Source of the DNA: Streptomyces sp. SID8374 | GTDB lineage: Bacteria; Actinomycetota; Actinomycetes; Streptomycetales; Streptomycetaceae | Direction: 5' to 3' | Length of the DNA: 64,000 bases | Assembly (NCBI RefSeq): GCF_009865135.1 | Contig: NZ_WWGH01000001.1 | Location: 1,426,001-1,490,000 of the forward strand | In this document: positions 1 through 9,100 of the stretch, one piece after another | Layout: each line of letters begins with the position of its first letter | How positions within the stretch are numbered: the stretch's first letter is position 1 | Notes under the pieces: model-generated | What the model was told of the DNA's origin: nothing | Databases searched by the model: none | What the model saw: only the letters and a program-made list of their open reading frames with translations | Translations under genes and position numbers: made by a program

Positions 1-93
1 CAGGCGGGGGAAGGCGTACCAGCGCAGCAGCGGGGACAGGGCGGCGAAGAAGACGGCGAAGGCCAGGAGGACGAGACCGGCTCGGCGGCGCAT
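1..93 (-). CDS. DUF3068 (PorA-like) membrane protein, N-terminal fragment
   Basis: Only the first 31 codons are in the window; the gene runs off the left edge. The N-terminus MRRRAGLVLLAFAVFFAALS is a single hydrophobic membrane or signal segment, followed by PLLRWYAFPRL, which is the typical opening of actinobacterial DUF3068 proteins, a family named after corynebacterial PorA and of unknown function in Streptomyces. The ATG is preceded by a purine-rich GGGAGAGG ribosome binding site. It lies 25 bp downstream of the small gene at 119-256 in the same direction, probably one transcript. Assignment rests on the short N-terminus and on that neighbour, so it is moderate. Confidence 0.6.
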   Translation of the reverse strand, partial: MRRRAGLVLLAFAVFFAALSPLLRWYAFPRL

Positions 94-118
94 GGTGGTG
101 GACCTCTCCCTTGCCGGG

Positions 119-256
119 CTACTGCTCGGGGCCCGGGACGGTGGTGAGCAGGGGTTTGGGCGAGGTCTCGCCCGGCGGTGAGCCGACGGCGGAGATCGTG
201 AACACGAGCGCGAGGGCGGCGGCCAGTCCGATGGCGGCGGCGACGAGGGCACGCAT
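119..256 (-). CDS. Small membrane protein, SPW_0924 family
   Basis: A 45-residue protein with one hydrophobic segment at about residues 2-22, then a short polar tail (GSPPGETSPKPLLTTVPGPEQ region). This is the pattern of the Streptomyces SPW_0924 family, small single-pass proteins of unknown function usually placed next to a DUF3068 gene, as here. I chose the internal ATG at 256 rather than an upstream one at 313 because GGGAGG sits just before it and because the upstream extension is proline/arginine-rich and unlike the family. Function is not known; likely membrane anchored and cotranscribed with the downstream DUF3068 gene. Confidence 0.65.
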   Translation of the reverse strand: MRALVAAAIGLAAALALVFTISAVGSPPGETSPKPLLTTVPGPEQ

Positions 257-338
257 GCTCGGCCTCCCGGGGCGGTGATCTGATGGTTCGTCAGGGGTGG
301 GGCACCGTAGCAACCGGGACGCGAGATGAGAACACGGA

Positions 339-375
339 CGACAGCCCCCGCGCCGGGCGGGCGCGGGGGCTGTCG
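339..375. terminator. Perfect 15-bp hairpin terminator after the lytic transglycosylase gene
   Basis: Arms 339-353 and 361-375 are perfectly complementary (GACAGCCCCCGCGC core) around a 7-nt loop. It begins 14 bp past the stop codon of the minus-strand lytic transglycosylase gene. There is no U tract, as is usual for streptomycete terminators. Confidence 0.75.
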
Positions 376-388
376 GTGGAGCGGTGGG

Positions 389-2113
389 TCAGGCTTCGGG
401 GGTTTCCGTCTCCTCCGGGGCCTGGACGGTGAGTTCGATGACGATCGGGGCGCCGCCCTCGGTGGTGAGCCGCAGCTTGTAGGTGCCCGGGTTCTCGTCG
501 GCGAAGATCTCCGGGAGCTGGAGCAGGCCGTCGGCGTCCGTGGTGAGGGTCAGGGTGCGCAGCGGCTTGCCGTCCGCGCCCTTGAAGTACGGGCCCTTGT
601 CGTTGTCGATGAGCCCCAGGCTGTCCTTGACCATGGTGGCGGTGACGGCCACCCCGGCGGCGGCAGCGCCCTTGTAGGTGGCCTTGACGGTGACGGCGTC
701 GGCGAACTTCTCGCCGGGTGCGGCGACGAGCGCCTTGTCGTCGGTCCGTTGGAGCTTGTCGGCCTGGCGGGCGGTGACGCTCGCCTTGTAGGTCAGGGTG
801 CGCGGCCGGGTGGTGCCCGCGGTGGCGGTCACCGTGAAGTCGCCGGTCTTCTCGCCCGCCTTGAGCGCGGGTGCGGTGGCGGTGCCGTCGGCCTTGGTGA
901 TGACCGTGACCGTCTTCCTGCCGCCGTCGAAGAGGGCGCCGGTGGTCCCGGTGACGGTGAAGGTGACGGGCAGCTGGGCCATCGGTGCGCCGAGGGCGTT
1001 GCGGGCGCGGACGGAGACCCGCTCGTCGAACGTGGAGCCGGCGGTGGCGGTGAGGGGGCCGGTGCCGGCGTTCTCCAGGGAGCCGAGGGTGTCGGCCGGG
1101 GACGGGGTCGGCTTCGGGGGCGGGGTCGGGGTGGGAGGCGGCGTCGGGGTCGGGCTGGTGGTGCCGCCGCCGGGCTTGGAGGGGCTCGGGCTCGGCTTCG
1201 TGGTGCCGGGCTTGGAGGGCGACGGGGACGGCTTCGTGCTCGGCGTCCCGACGGGGGTCGGGGTCGGGCTCGGCGTCGGGGTGCTGGGCGCGGTGGGGAG
1301 GACGCCGCCGCCGTCGGGCACCTCGTGCGTGCCGCGCTGGTAGTACGAGAACCAGGAGCGGACCGTACGCAGGTACTCCGTCGACCGGTTGTAGCTCAGC
1401 ACCGCCCGGTCGAGGTCGGCGGCGACGGCGAGGTTGCGGCCGCCCGCGCAGAGGTAGCGGCCGGCGGCGAGCGCCGCGTCGTAGATGTTGTTGGGGTCCT
1501 TGCGGCCGTCACCGTTGGCGTCCTGGCCCCAGACGGCCCAGGTGGACGGGATGAACTGCATCGGGCCGACCGCGCGGTCGTGGACGGCGTCGCCGTCGTA
1601 CGCCCCGCCGTCGGTGTCCTTGATGAGCGCGAAGCCCTGGCCGTTGAGGGCCGGGCCGAGGATCGGGGAGAGGGTGGTGCCGTTCGCGTCGACCTGGCCG
1701 CCGCGGGCCTGGCCGGACTCGACCTTGCCGATCGCGGCGAGGAGCTGCCAGGGCAGCCGGCAGGCCGGGTCGGTGGCGGCGACGGACTGCTCGGCCTGCT
1801 TGTACGCGGCCAGGACGGAGGCCGGAATGCCCGCTTCCGCGCTGCCGGTGGCGGCCGGGAGGTTGCTGGACGAACCGGGCCTGTCGGGCGTGACGAGGGG
1901 CGGAAGGTCGGTGTAGTACGGCGAGTTGCCGGTGGCGGCACTGTCCTCCGGGCCGCCCGACTCACCGCCGGCGGACTGCTGGTCGCCGCCCGTGGACCCT
2001 TCGGCCAGCGGGGCCGCGGGTGCCTGCGACGCCGCGAGCGCCGCCACGGCGGCCGCCGCCACCGCGGTGGTCGTGGCCCCCTTGCGCAGCCGTCGGCGAA
2101 TGTGCGCTGCCAT
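389..2113 (-). CDS. Secreted lytic transglycosylase with proline-rich linker and two Ig-like domains
   Basis: 574 residues. Residues 1-34 form a signal peptide (RRRLRK then an alanine-rich core). The transglycosylase domain lies at about 110-270: IGKVESG contains the expected catalytic Glu, followed by AVGPMQFIPSTWAVWG and the AALAAGRYLCAGG / VLSYN signatures. A Pro/Thr/Ser linker (about 275-340, repeated TPSPSPSKPG units) leads to two beta-sandwich repeats (about 345-450 and 455-570) like Ig-like or invasin-type domains. It should cleave the glycan strand of peptidoglycan outside the membrane, the C-terminal part probably binding the wall or another surface polymer. GGGAGGGAC precedes the ATG. 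It ends at a strong terminator and appears monocistronic. Confidence 0.85.
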   Translation of the reverse strand: MAAHIRRRLRKGATTTAVAAAAVAALAASQAPAAPLAEGSTGGDQQSAGGESGGPEDSAATGNSPYYTDLPPLVTPDRPGSSSNLPAATGSAEAGIPASVLAAYKQAEQSVAATDPACRLPWQLLAAIGKVESGQARGGQVDANGTTLSPILGPALNGQGFALIKDTDGGAYDGDAVHDRAVGPMQFIPSTWAVWGQDANGDGRKDPNNIYDAALAAGRYLCAGGRNLAVAADLDRAVLSYNRSTEYLRTVRSWFSYYQRGTHEVPDGGGVLPTAPSTPTPSPTPTPVGTPSTKPSPSPSKPGTTKPSPSPSKPGGGTTSPTPTPPPTPTPPPKPTPSPADTLGSLENAGTGPLTATAGSTFDERVSVRARNALGAPMAQLPVTFTVTGTTGALFDGGRKTVTVITKADGTATAPALKAGEKTGDFTVTATAGTTRPRTLTYKASVTARQADKLQRTDDKALVAAPGEKFADAVTVKATYKGAAAAGVAVTATMVKDSLGLIDNDKGPYFKGADGKPLRTLTLTTDADGLLQLPEIFADENPGTYKLRLTTEGGAPIVIELTVQAPEETETPEA

Positions 2114-2314
2114 ACGTTCCGGTCCCTCCCCCTCGAAGGCTGATCGCGCTCCCCAGCGCGGGACTCAAGCGACCCTACGGCACCTTGTGGCGCCTCGGCA
2201 CCGCACCCTGACCGCTTCTTACTGTTTTTTCACGTTCCCGCGTGGACGGTGTCCGGGAGGGCAACGGAGGGTGCCCTGGGGTGCCGTGGACGGCGGTCGC
2301 GCATACTTGCCGCC

Positions 2315-3190
2315 ATGCCGTTCACGCTCAGCCATGCCGCCGCCGTGCTCCCGGCGGTCCGCCGGAACGGGACCGCCCGCTGGGGGCTGTTCCCCTCTGC
2401 CCTCGTCGCCGGTTCGTTCGCGCCCGACGTCACCTACTTCGCGGACACGGTGATCCCCGGGGCCATGCGGTTCGGCGACTTCACGCACACGTTCCTCGGC
2501 GTGGTCACCGTGAACGTGCTGATCGCCGCCGCGCTGGTGGCGGTGTGGGCGGCGCTGCGGGAGCCGCTGGTGGCGCTGGTTCCGGTACGCGTACGGGGCC
2601 GCGTCCACGCCTTCGTACGGGGGCAGCGGTGGACCCGGGAGTCGTTCGGGCCGCACGCCTGGCTGGTGTTCGTGGGGTCGGCCGCGCTCGGGGCGGCCAC
2701 GCATGTGGTGTGGGACGCGTTCACCCACCACAGCCGGTGGGGCACGGAGTTGCTGCCCGTCCTGAACCGGAGCGTCGGGGGCTTCCCGCTCTACCAGTTC
2801 GCGCAGTACGGCAGTTCGGCGGCGGCCCTGGCGGTGCTGGTCCGGTTCGTCGCCACCGGGCTGCGGCGCGCGGCCGCGAACCCGCTGCCGGAGGCGCTCC
2901 CGGCGCTCGGCCGGGGTGAACGGTGGGGCGCGCTCGGGCTGCTGGCCGCCTGCGTGGTGGTGGGCATCGCCCACCGGTGTGTGCGCTTCTACACGCACTT
3001 CGGGCGGATCGAGAACCCCCTCGACATCATCCCGACGGCCTGCTTCGGCGCGGGCGCCGGGCTGGCGGGCGGTCTGCTGCTGTACGGGGTGTGGATGCGG
3101 CTGCTGCGGAAGCGGCGGCCGGAGGAGGACAGGCCGGAGCAGGCACCCGTGGCGGACGAATCCCCGGCAGGGGCGTCCACCGCGGCCTGA
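2315..3190 (+). CDS. DUF4184 family membrane protein
   Basis: 291 residues beginning MPFTLSHAAAVLPAVRRNG, the characteristic DUF4184 start. It has about six hydrophobic segments and histidines in conserved places (FTHTFLG, AATHVVWDAFTHH), a pattern resembling metal-dependent membrane hydrolases, though no activity is established. I start at 2315 rather than in frame further upstream because conservation begins there. There is no Shine-Dalgarno sequence; instead CATACT lies 7 bp upstream of the ATG, so a leaderless mRNA is possible. It converges on polA, with a shared terminator between them. Confidence 0.75.
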   Translation: MPFTLSHAAAVLPAVRRNGTARWGLFPSALVAGSFAPDVTYFADTVIPGAMRFGDFTHTFLGVVTVNVLIAAALVAVWAALREPLVALVPVRVRGRVHAFVRGQRWTRESFGPHAWLVFVGSAALGAATHVVWDAFTHHSRWGTELLPVLNRSVGGFPLYQFAQYGSSAAALAVLVRFVATGLRRAAANPLPEALPALGRGERWGALGLLAACVVVGIAHRCVRFYTHFGRIENPLDIIPTACFGAGAGLAGGLLLYGVWMRLLRKRRPEEDRPEQAPVADESPAGASTAA

Positions 3191-3262
3191 AGTCCCGTAC
3201 GGAAGCCTCCAGCGGCCGGAAGTGACCGGCAGCGCCCACCGGCCGGGCAGGGCCTCGCAGGA

Positions 3263-3297
3263 AAGGGCCCGGAACCGCGATGCGGTTCCGGGCCCTT
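3263..3297. terminator. Bidirectional terminator between the DUF4184 gene and polA
   Basis: Arms 3263-3278 and 3282-3297 are complementary over 16 bp (AAGGGCCCGGAACCGC) with a 3-nt centre. It lies 14 bp from the polA stop codon and serves both convergent genes. Confidence 0.8.
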
Positions 3298-3311
3298 CGG
3301 CTTCCCGAGGC

Positions 3312-6023
3312 TCAGTGGGCCGCCGACTCCCAGTCCTTGCCGACGCCGACCGAGACGTCCAGCGGGGCGCGCAGCTCCACGGCGCCCGCCATCTCGTGGC
3401 GCAGGATCTGCTCCACCTGCTTCCGCTCGCCCTCGGCGATCTCCAGCACGATTTCGTCGTGGACCTGGAGCAGCATCCGCGAGGTCAGCTCCGCCTCCCG
3501 CAGCGCCTTGTCCACCCGCAGCATCGCCACCTTCACGATGTCGGCGGCGGTGCCCTGGATCGGGGCGTTGAGCGCCATCCGCTCGGCGGCCTCGCGGCGC
3601 TGGCGGTTGTCGCTGTTCAGGTCGGGGAGGTAGCGGCGGCGGCCGAGGATGGTCTCGGTGTAGCCGGTGGCCCGCGCCTCCTCGACGACCCGGTGGAGAT
3701 AGTCCCGTACGCCGCCGAACCGCTCGAAGTAGGTGTCCATCAGCACCCGCGCCTCGGCGGGGTCGATGTTCAGCTGCTGGGAGAGGCCGAACGCGGAGAG
3801 ACCGTAGGCCAGGCCGTACGACATGGCCTTGATCTTGCGGCGCATCTCCGGGTCGACGGCGCCCTTCTCCACGCCGAAGACCTGGGAGGCGACCGTGGTG
3901 TGCAGGTCCTCGCCGGAGGTGAACGCCTCGATGAGACCGGCGTCCTCGGAGAGGTGGGCCATCACCCGCAGTTCGATCTGGCTGTAGTCCGCCGTCATCA
4001 GCGTCTCGAAGCCCTCGCCGACGACGAAGCCGCGGCGGATCGCCCGGCCCTCGTCGGTGCGGACGGGGATGTTCTGGAGGTTCGGGTCGGTGGAGGAGAG
4101 CCGGCCGGTCGCCGCCACCGTCTGGTTGAACGTGGTGTGGATGCGGCCGTCGGCGGCGATCGTCTTGATCAGGCCCTCGACAGTGACCCGGAGCTTCGCC
4201 TGCTCGCGGTGGCGCAGCATCAGGACGGGCAGCTCGTGCTCGGTCTGCGCGGCCAGCCAGGCCAGCGCGTCCGCGTCCGTCGTGTATCCGGTCTTGGTCT
4301 TCTTCGTCTTCGGCAGGCCCAGCTCACCGAAGAGGATCTCCTGGAGCTGCTTGGGCGACCCGAGATTGAACTCCCGGCCCACCGCCGCGTGCGCCTCCTT
4401 CACCGCCTGCTGCACGGTCCCCGCGAACTGCTGCTCCATGCCTTCCAGATGGGCCCGGTCCGCGGCGATGCCGTGCCGCTCCAGCCGGGCCAGAAGGATC
4501 GAGGTCGGCAGCTCCATGTCATGGAGCAGCTCGGCCGCGCCCACCTCCTTCAGCCGGGCGGTGAACGCGTCGCCCAGGTCCAGCACCGCGCGGGCCTGCG
4601 CCATCAGGGCGTCCTGCTCGGCCCGGTCGTCCGCGCCGAAGGCCAGCTGCCCGTCGGAGGCGGCGGCCGGGGCCAGCTCGCGGCCCAGATACTCCACGGC
4701 CAGCGCGTCCAGGGCGAAGGAGCGGCGGCCCGGCTTCACCAGATACGCGGCGAGCGCGGTGTCCATGGTGACGCCTTCGAGCTGCCAGCCCATCTCAGGG
4801 AAGACCCGCATCACGTTCTTCGCGTTGTGCAGGACCTTCGGCCGCTCCGGGTCCGCCACCCACGCGGCGAACGCCCGCTCGTCGGCCTCCTCCAGCTGCG
4901 CCGGATCCAGCCAGGCGGCGGCCCCGTCGGCGGCGGCGAGCGCGACCTCGGTGACCGTACCGGCGCCGAGCGACCAGGTGTCCACGGTCATCACGCCGAG
5001 CGGCTGCGCACCGTGCGCCTCCAGCCACGGGGCGACCTCACCGGAGCCGAGCACGGCTCCGTCCAACTCGATACCGGCGGCGGGCGCGGGCGGCTCGGCC
5101 TCCGCCGCACCCGGGTCGACGGCGAGAAGGCGCTCGCGCAGGCTCGGGTTGCGGATCTCCAGTATGTCCAGGACACCGGTGACCGCCGTGCGGTCGTACG
5201 GGGCGCGCTCCAGCTCGGCCGGGGACTTCGGCAGCTCCACGTCCCGGACCATCTCGGTCAGCACCCGGTTCATCTTCACCGCGTCCAGGTGGTCCCGGAA
5301 ATTCTGCCCGGCCTTGCCCTTGACCTCCTCGGCCCGCTCCACCAGCTCGGCGAACGAACCGAACTGGTTGATCCACTTCGCGGCCGTCTTCTCACCGACC
5401 CCCGGAATGCCCGGCAGGTTGTCCGACGGGTCGCCGCGCAGGGCCGCGAAGTCCGGATACTGCTGCGGGGTGAGCCCGTACTTCTCGAAAACCTTCTCCG
5501 GGGTGAACCGGGTCAGCTCGGAGACCCCCTTGGTGGGGTACAGCACGGTCACGTTCTCCGTGATCAGCTGGAAGGAGTCCCGGTCGCCGGTGACGATCAG
5601 CACCTCGAACCCGGCCGCCTCGGCCTGGGTCGCCAGCGTCGCGATGACGTCGTCCGCCTCGAAGCCGTCGACCGCGAACCGGTCCGCGTGCATCGCGTCC
5701 AGCAGCTCGCCGATCAGCTCCACCTGCCCCTTGAACTCGTCGGGGGTCTTGGAGCGGTTCGCCTTGTACTCCGGGAACTCCTGGGCACGCCACGTCTTGC
5801 GGGACACGTCGAACGCCACCGCGAAGTGCGTGGGCGCCTCGTCACGCAGGGTGTTCGCCAGCATCGACATGAAGCCGTACACGGCATTCGTCGGCTGCCC
5901 CACCGCCGTCGTGAAATTCTCCGCGGGCAGGGCGAAGAACGCCCGGTACGCCAGGGAGTGCCCGTCCATGAGGAGCAGGCGCGGTCGGTTGTCTGCCGTC
6001 TTCTTCGATGCCGTCTCAGCCAC
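3312..6023 (-). CDS. polA: DNA polymerase I
   Basis: 903 residues. The N-terminal 5'-nuclease domain occupies about 1-310 (LLLMDGHSLAYRAFFALP, FEADDVIATLA, GDPSDNLPGIPGVGEKTA). The middle region, about 330-520, corresponds to the 3'-5' exonuclease fold but lacks the DxE metal-binding motif (VMTVDTWSLG instead), so proofreading is probably absent, as in other actinobacterial PolA. The polymerase domain follows with motif A MTADYSQIELRV, motif B KAMSYGLAYG and motif C QVHDEIVLE. The enzyme fills gaps in excision repair and removes Okazaki primers. The start is the GTG giving VAETASKKTADNRPRLLLMDG; the frame stays open far upstream, but that extension is low complexity and lies opposite the next gene. 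Confidence 0.97.
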   Translation of the reverse strand: MAETASKKTADNRPRLLLMDGHSLAYRAFFALPAENFTTAVGQPTNAVYGFMSMLANTLRDEAPTHFAVAFDVSRKTWRAQEFPEYKANRSKTPDEFKGQVELIGELLDAMHADRFAVDGFEADDVIATLATQAEAAGFEVLIVTGDRDSFQLITENVTVLYPTKGVSELTRFTPEKVFEKYGLTPQQYPDFAALRGDPSDNLPGIPGVGEKTAAKWINQFGSFAELVERAEEVKGKAGQNFRDHLDAVKMNRVLTEMVRDVELPKSPAELERAPYDRTAVTGVLDILEIRNPSLRERLLAVDPGAAEAEPPAPAAGIELDGAVLGSGEVAPWLEAHGAQPLGVMTVDTWSLGAGTVTEVALAAADGAAAWLDPAQLEEADERAFAAWVADPERPKVLHNAKNVMRVFPEMGWQLEGVTMDTALAAYLVKPGRRSFALDALAVEYLGRELAPAAASDGQLAFGADDRAEQDALMAQARAVLDLGDAFTARLKEVGAAELLHDMELPTSILLARLERHGIAADRAHLEGMEQQFAGTVQQAVKEAHAAVGREFNLGSPKQLQEILFGELGLPKTKKTKTGYTTDADALAWLAAQTEHELPVLMLRHREQAKLRVTVEGLIKTIAADGRIHTTFNQTVAATGRLSSTDPNLQNIPVRTDEGRAIRRGFVVGEGFETLMTADYSQIELRVMAHLSEDAGLIEAFTSGEDLHTTVASQVFGVEKGAVDPEMRRKIKAMSYGLAYGLSAFGLSQQLNIDPAEARVLMDTYFERFGGVRDYLHRVVEEARATGYTETILGRRRYLPDLNSDNRQRREAAERMALNAPIQGTAADIVKVAMLRVDKALREAELTSRMLLQVHDEIVLEIAEGERKQVEQILRHEMAGAVELRAPLDVSVGVGKDWESAAH

Positions 6024-6143
6024 GCCCCCGATCCTGCCACGGCCCACTGACAATCCGGACCGGGCACGGCCTTGCGCGACCGTGACAGGATCGATGGTGA
6101 GGACACACGACCGCCGAAGAAGCGCTCGAAGGGGAGCAGCATC

Positions 6144-8444
6144 ATGGCCAGCAAGCCGCCCACCGGTGACCCGGTCCAGGACGCCCCACAGGTCGAGGCG
6201 GCCCCGCACGCCGCCGCCGGGCTGCCCGCCGTCGCCCACTCCCTGCGCATCGCGCAACAGCAGATGGGCGTGCGCCGCACCGCGCAGACCCTCCTCAAGG
6301 TCAACCAGAAGAACGGGTTCGACTGCCCCGGCTGCGCCTGGCCCGAGGGCGACAAGCGGCACACCGCCGAATTCTGCGAGAACGGGGCCAAGGCCGTCGC
6401 CGAGGAGGCGACGCTGCGCCGCGTCACCCCCGGCTTCTTCGCCGCGCACCCCGTCGCCGACCTCGCCGAACGCAGCGGCTACTGGCTCGGCCAGCAGGGC
6501 CGGATCACTGAGCCGGTGTACCTCCCCGAGGGCGCCGACCGGTACGAGGCCATCACCTGGGAGCGCGCCTTCGCGATCATCGCCGAGGAGCTGACCGCAC
6601 TCGACTCCCCCGACGAGGCCCTCTTCTACACCTCGGGGCGCACCAGCAACGAGGCCGCGTTCCTCCTCCAGCTCTTCGCCCGCGAGTTCGGCACCAACAA
6701 CCTCCCCGACTGCTCCAACATGTGCCACGAGTCGTCCGGCTCGGCGCTCAACGAGACCATCGGCATCGGCAAGGGCAGCGTCTCCCTGGAGGACATCCAC
6801 CAGGCCGACCTGATCATCGTCGCCGGGCAGAACCCCGGCACCAACCACCCCCGGATGCTCTCCGCCCTGGAGAAGGCGAAGAACGCCGGGGCGAAGATCA
6901 TCTCGGTGAACCCGCTCCCCGAAGCGGGCATGGAGCGGTTCAAGAACCCGCAGACCCCGCACGGCATGCTCAAGGGCACCCCGCTCAACGACCTGTTCCT
7001 CCAGATCCGCATCGGCGGCGACCAGGCCCTCTTCCGCCTCCTCAACAAGCTGATCCTGGCCACCGAGGGCGCCGTCGACACCGCGTTCGTCACCGAACAC
7101 ACCCACGGTTACGAGGAGTTCGCCAAGGCCGCCGAAGCAGCCGACTGGGACGAGACCCTCACCGCCACCGGCCTCACCCGCGCCGAGATCGAAGAGGCCC
7201 TCGCCCTCGTCCTCGCCTCGCAGCGCACCATCGTCTGCTGGGCGATGGGCCTCACCCAGCACAAGCACTCCGTTCCCACCATCCGGGAAGTCGTCAACTT
7301 CCTTCTCCTGCGCGGGAACATCGGCCGCCCCGGCGCCGGTGTCTGCCCGGTGCGCGGCCACTCCAACGTCCAGGGCGACCGCACCATGGGCATCTTCGAA
7401 CGGCCCGCACCGGCCTTCCTCGACGCCCTCGACAAGGAGTTCGGCATCACCTCGCCCCGCCACCACGGCTACGACGTGGTGCGCTCCATCCAGGCCCTGC
7501 GCGACGGCGAGGCCAAGGTCTTCTTCGCGATGGGCGGCAACTTCGTCGCCGCGACCCCCGACACCGCCGTCACCGAGGCCGCGATGCGCCGCGCCCGCCT
7601 CACCGTCCACGTGTCGACCAAGCTCAACCGCTCCCACGCCGTCACCGGCACCCGCGCGCTGATCCTGCCGACGCTCGGCCGCACCGACAAGGACGTCCAG
7701 GCGGGCGGCAAGCAGTTCGTCACCGTCGAGGACTCCATGGGCATGGTCCACGCCTCCCGAGGCAACCTCACCCCCGCCGGCCCCCACCTGCTCTCGGAAC
7801 CGGCGATCGTCGCCCGCCTCGCACGGGCGGTGCTCGGCGCCAACTCCCGTACACCGTGGGAGGAGTTCGAGCGGGACTACGCCACCATCCGCGACCGCAT
7901 CTCCCGAGTCGTCGTGGGCTTCGAGGACTTCAACACCCGCATCGCCCGCCCCGGCGGCTTCACCCTCCCCCACGCCCCCCGCGACGAGCGCCGCTTCCCC
8001 ACCGCCACCGGCCGCGCCAACTTCACCGCCGCCCCCGTCGAGTTCCCCGAACTCCCCGAAGGCAGGCTCCTGTTGCAGACCCTGCGCTCCCACGACCAGT
8101 ACAACACCACCATCTACGGCCTGAACGACCGCTACCGGGGCATCAAGAACGGCCGCCGCATCGTCATGGTCAACCCCGACGACGCGGCCGCCCTCGGCCT
8201 TGCCGACGGCTCCTACACCGACCTCGTCAGCGAGTGGAAGGACGGCGTGGAGCGCCGCGCGGAAGGCTTCCGCGTCGTCCACTACCCCACCGCCCGCGGC
8301 TGCGCCGCCGCCTACTACCCCGAGACCAACGTCCTGGTCCCGCTGGGCTCCACCGCGGACACCAGCAACACCCCGGCCAGCAAGTCCGTCGTCATCCGCT
8401 TCGAGAACCCCCGGAGCGACTCCGAGGCTCCTGGGGAAGACTGA
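6144..8444 (+). CDS. FdhF/YdeP family molybdopterin oxidoreductase
   Basis: 766 residues, homologous to E. coli YdeP and related to the formate dehydrogenase H catalytic subunit. NGFDCPGCAWPEG near residue 60 holds the CxxC of this subfamily; the molybdopterin oxidoreductase domain spans about 110-520 (YTSGRTSNEAAFLLQLFARE, VAGQNPGTNHPRML, RGNIGRPGAGVCPVRGHSN) and a dinucleotide-binding C-terminal domain follows (DQYNTTIYGLNDRYRG). The Cys set suggests at most a modified iron-sulfur site. Substrate unknown; E. coli YdeP contributes to acid resistance. AAGGGGAG precedes the ATG at 6144. It is divergent from polA and is followed by the thioesterase gene after about 90 bp. Confidence 0.88.
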   Translation: MASKPPTGDPVQDAPQVEAAPHAAAGLPAVAHSLRIAQQQMGVRRTAQTLLKVNQKNGFDCPGCAWPEGDKRHTAEFCENGAKAVAEEATLRRVTPGFFAAHPVADLAERSGYWLGQQGRITEPVYLPEGADRYEAITWERAFAIIAEELTALDSPDEALFYTSGRTSNEAAFLLQLFAREFGTNNLPDCSNMCHESSGSALNETIGIGKGSVSLEDIHQADLIIVAGQNPGTNHPRMLSALEKAKNAGAKIISVNPLPEAGMERFKNPQTPHGMLKGTPLNDLFLQIRIGGDQALFRLLNKLILATEGAVDTAFVTEHTHGYEEFAKAAEAADWDETLTATGLTRAEIEEALALVLASQRTIVCWAMGLTQHKHSVPTIREVVNFLLLRGNIGRPGAGVCPVRGHSNVQGDRTMGIFERPAPAFLDALDKEFGITSPRHHGYDVVRSIQALRDGEAKVFFAMGGNFVAATPDTAVTEAAMRRARLTVHVSTKLNRSHAVTGTRALILPTLGRTDKDVQAGGKQFVTVEDSMGMVHASRGNLTPAGPHLLSEPAIVARLARAVLGANSRTPWEEFERDYATIRDRISRVVVGFEDFNTRIARPGGFTLPHAPRDERRFPTATGRANFTAAPVEFPELPEGRLLLQTLRSHDQYNTTIYGLNDRYRGIKNGRRIVMVNPDDAAALGLADGSYTDLVSEWKDGVERRAEGFRVVHYPTARGCAAAYYPETNVLVPLGSTADTSNTPASKSVVIRFENPRSDSEAPGED

Positions 8445-8533
8445 AAACCGCCACTCCCTAAGCGTTCGCTCAGCCGTCTGGTAAGAACAGTGCACACAGC
8501 AATGAACCAGCGCAGACGATCGGAGCCGGACCC

Positions 8534-9004
8534 ATGGGCGAGCAGACCGCACCCCTCTTCCCGCAGGAAGTCATCGACGAGTACGCGGCACTCGGCATCG
8601 ACCTGCCCGCCCTCTTCTCCGCCGGCCACCTCGGCGAACGCATGGGCGTGACCATCGTCGAGGCCGCCGCCGACCGCGTCGTCGGCACCATGCCCGTCGA
8701 AGGGAACACCCAGCCCTACGGCCTCCTGCACGGCGGCGCCTCCGCCGTCCTCGCCGAGACCCTCGGCTCCATCGGCTCCATGCTCCACGGCGGCGCGAGC
8801 AAGATCGCCGTCGGCGTCGACCTGAACTGCACCCACCACCGAGGCGCCCGCAGCGGCCTCGTCACCGGCGTCGCCACCCCCGTACACCGGGGCAGGTCGA
8901 CCGCCACGTACGAGATCGTCATCACCGACGAACAGGACAAGCGGGTCTGCACCGCCCGCCTCACCTGCCTCCTCCGCGACGCCCCCCGCCCCGACGCCGG
9001 CTGA
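8534..9004 (+). CDS. PaaI-like hotdog-fold acyl-CoA thioesterase
   Basis: 156 residues, the normal length for a single hotdog domain. HGGASAVLAETLGSIGS is the central helix motif of the PaaI/EntH subfamily, with the preceding QPYGLLHGG holding the conserved glycine/histidine loop; VGVDLNCTHHR and GRSTATYEIVITDEQDKRVC are the later strands. Such enzymes hydrolyse thioesters of CoA or carrier proteins; the acyl substrate cannot be predicted from sequence. GGAG lies about 10 bp before the ATG. A hairpin terminator follows 57 bp after the stop. Confidence 0.88.
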   Translation: MGEQTAPLFPQEVIDEYAALGIDLPALFSAGHLGERMGVTIVEAAADRVVGTMPVEGNTQPYGLLHGGASAVLAETLGSIGSMLHGGASKIAVGVDLNCTHHRGARSGLVTGVATPVHRGRSTATYEIVITDEQDKRVCTARLTCLLRDAPRPDAG

Positions 9005-9060
9005 CACCCGCACCCCGACAACACCCCCCATCACCCCCGTACCACCGCCGCAAGGCCCCC

Positions 9061-9100
9061 CTGCCCGGCCGGAATCGCACCTCGCATTCCGACCGGGCAG
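9061..9100. terminator. Hairpin terminator of the thioesterase gene
   Basis: CTGCCCGG (9061-9068) pairs with CCGGGCAG (9093-9100); the stem continues with CGGAAT/ATTCCG after one mismatch, giving 14 pairs around a 10-nt loop. Confidence 0.65.

Noticed and set aside
2114..2220. Possible ydaO (c-di-AMP) riboswitch before the lytic transglycosylase gene
   Set aside because: Such riboswitches precede wall hydrolase genes in Streptomyces, but only a 6-bp CGCGCT/AGCGCG hairpin (2145-2160) is evident and the conserved loop sequences are missing.
2916..6050. Very long plus-strand open frame opposite polA, and similar frames opposite FdhF, GltB and others
   Set aside because: In high-GC DNA frames opposite real genes stay open; the products are Arg/Pro/Gly/Ala-rich, without domains, and polA motifs are complete on the other strand.
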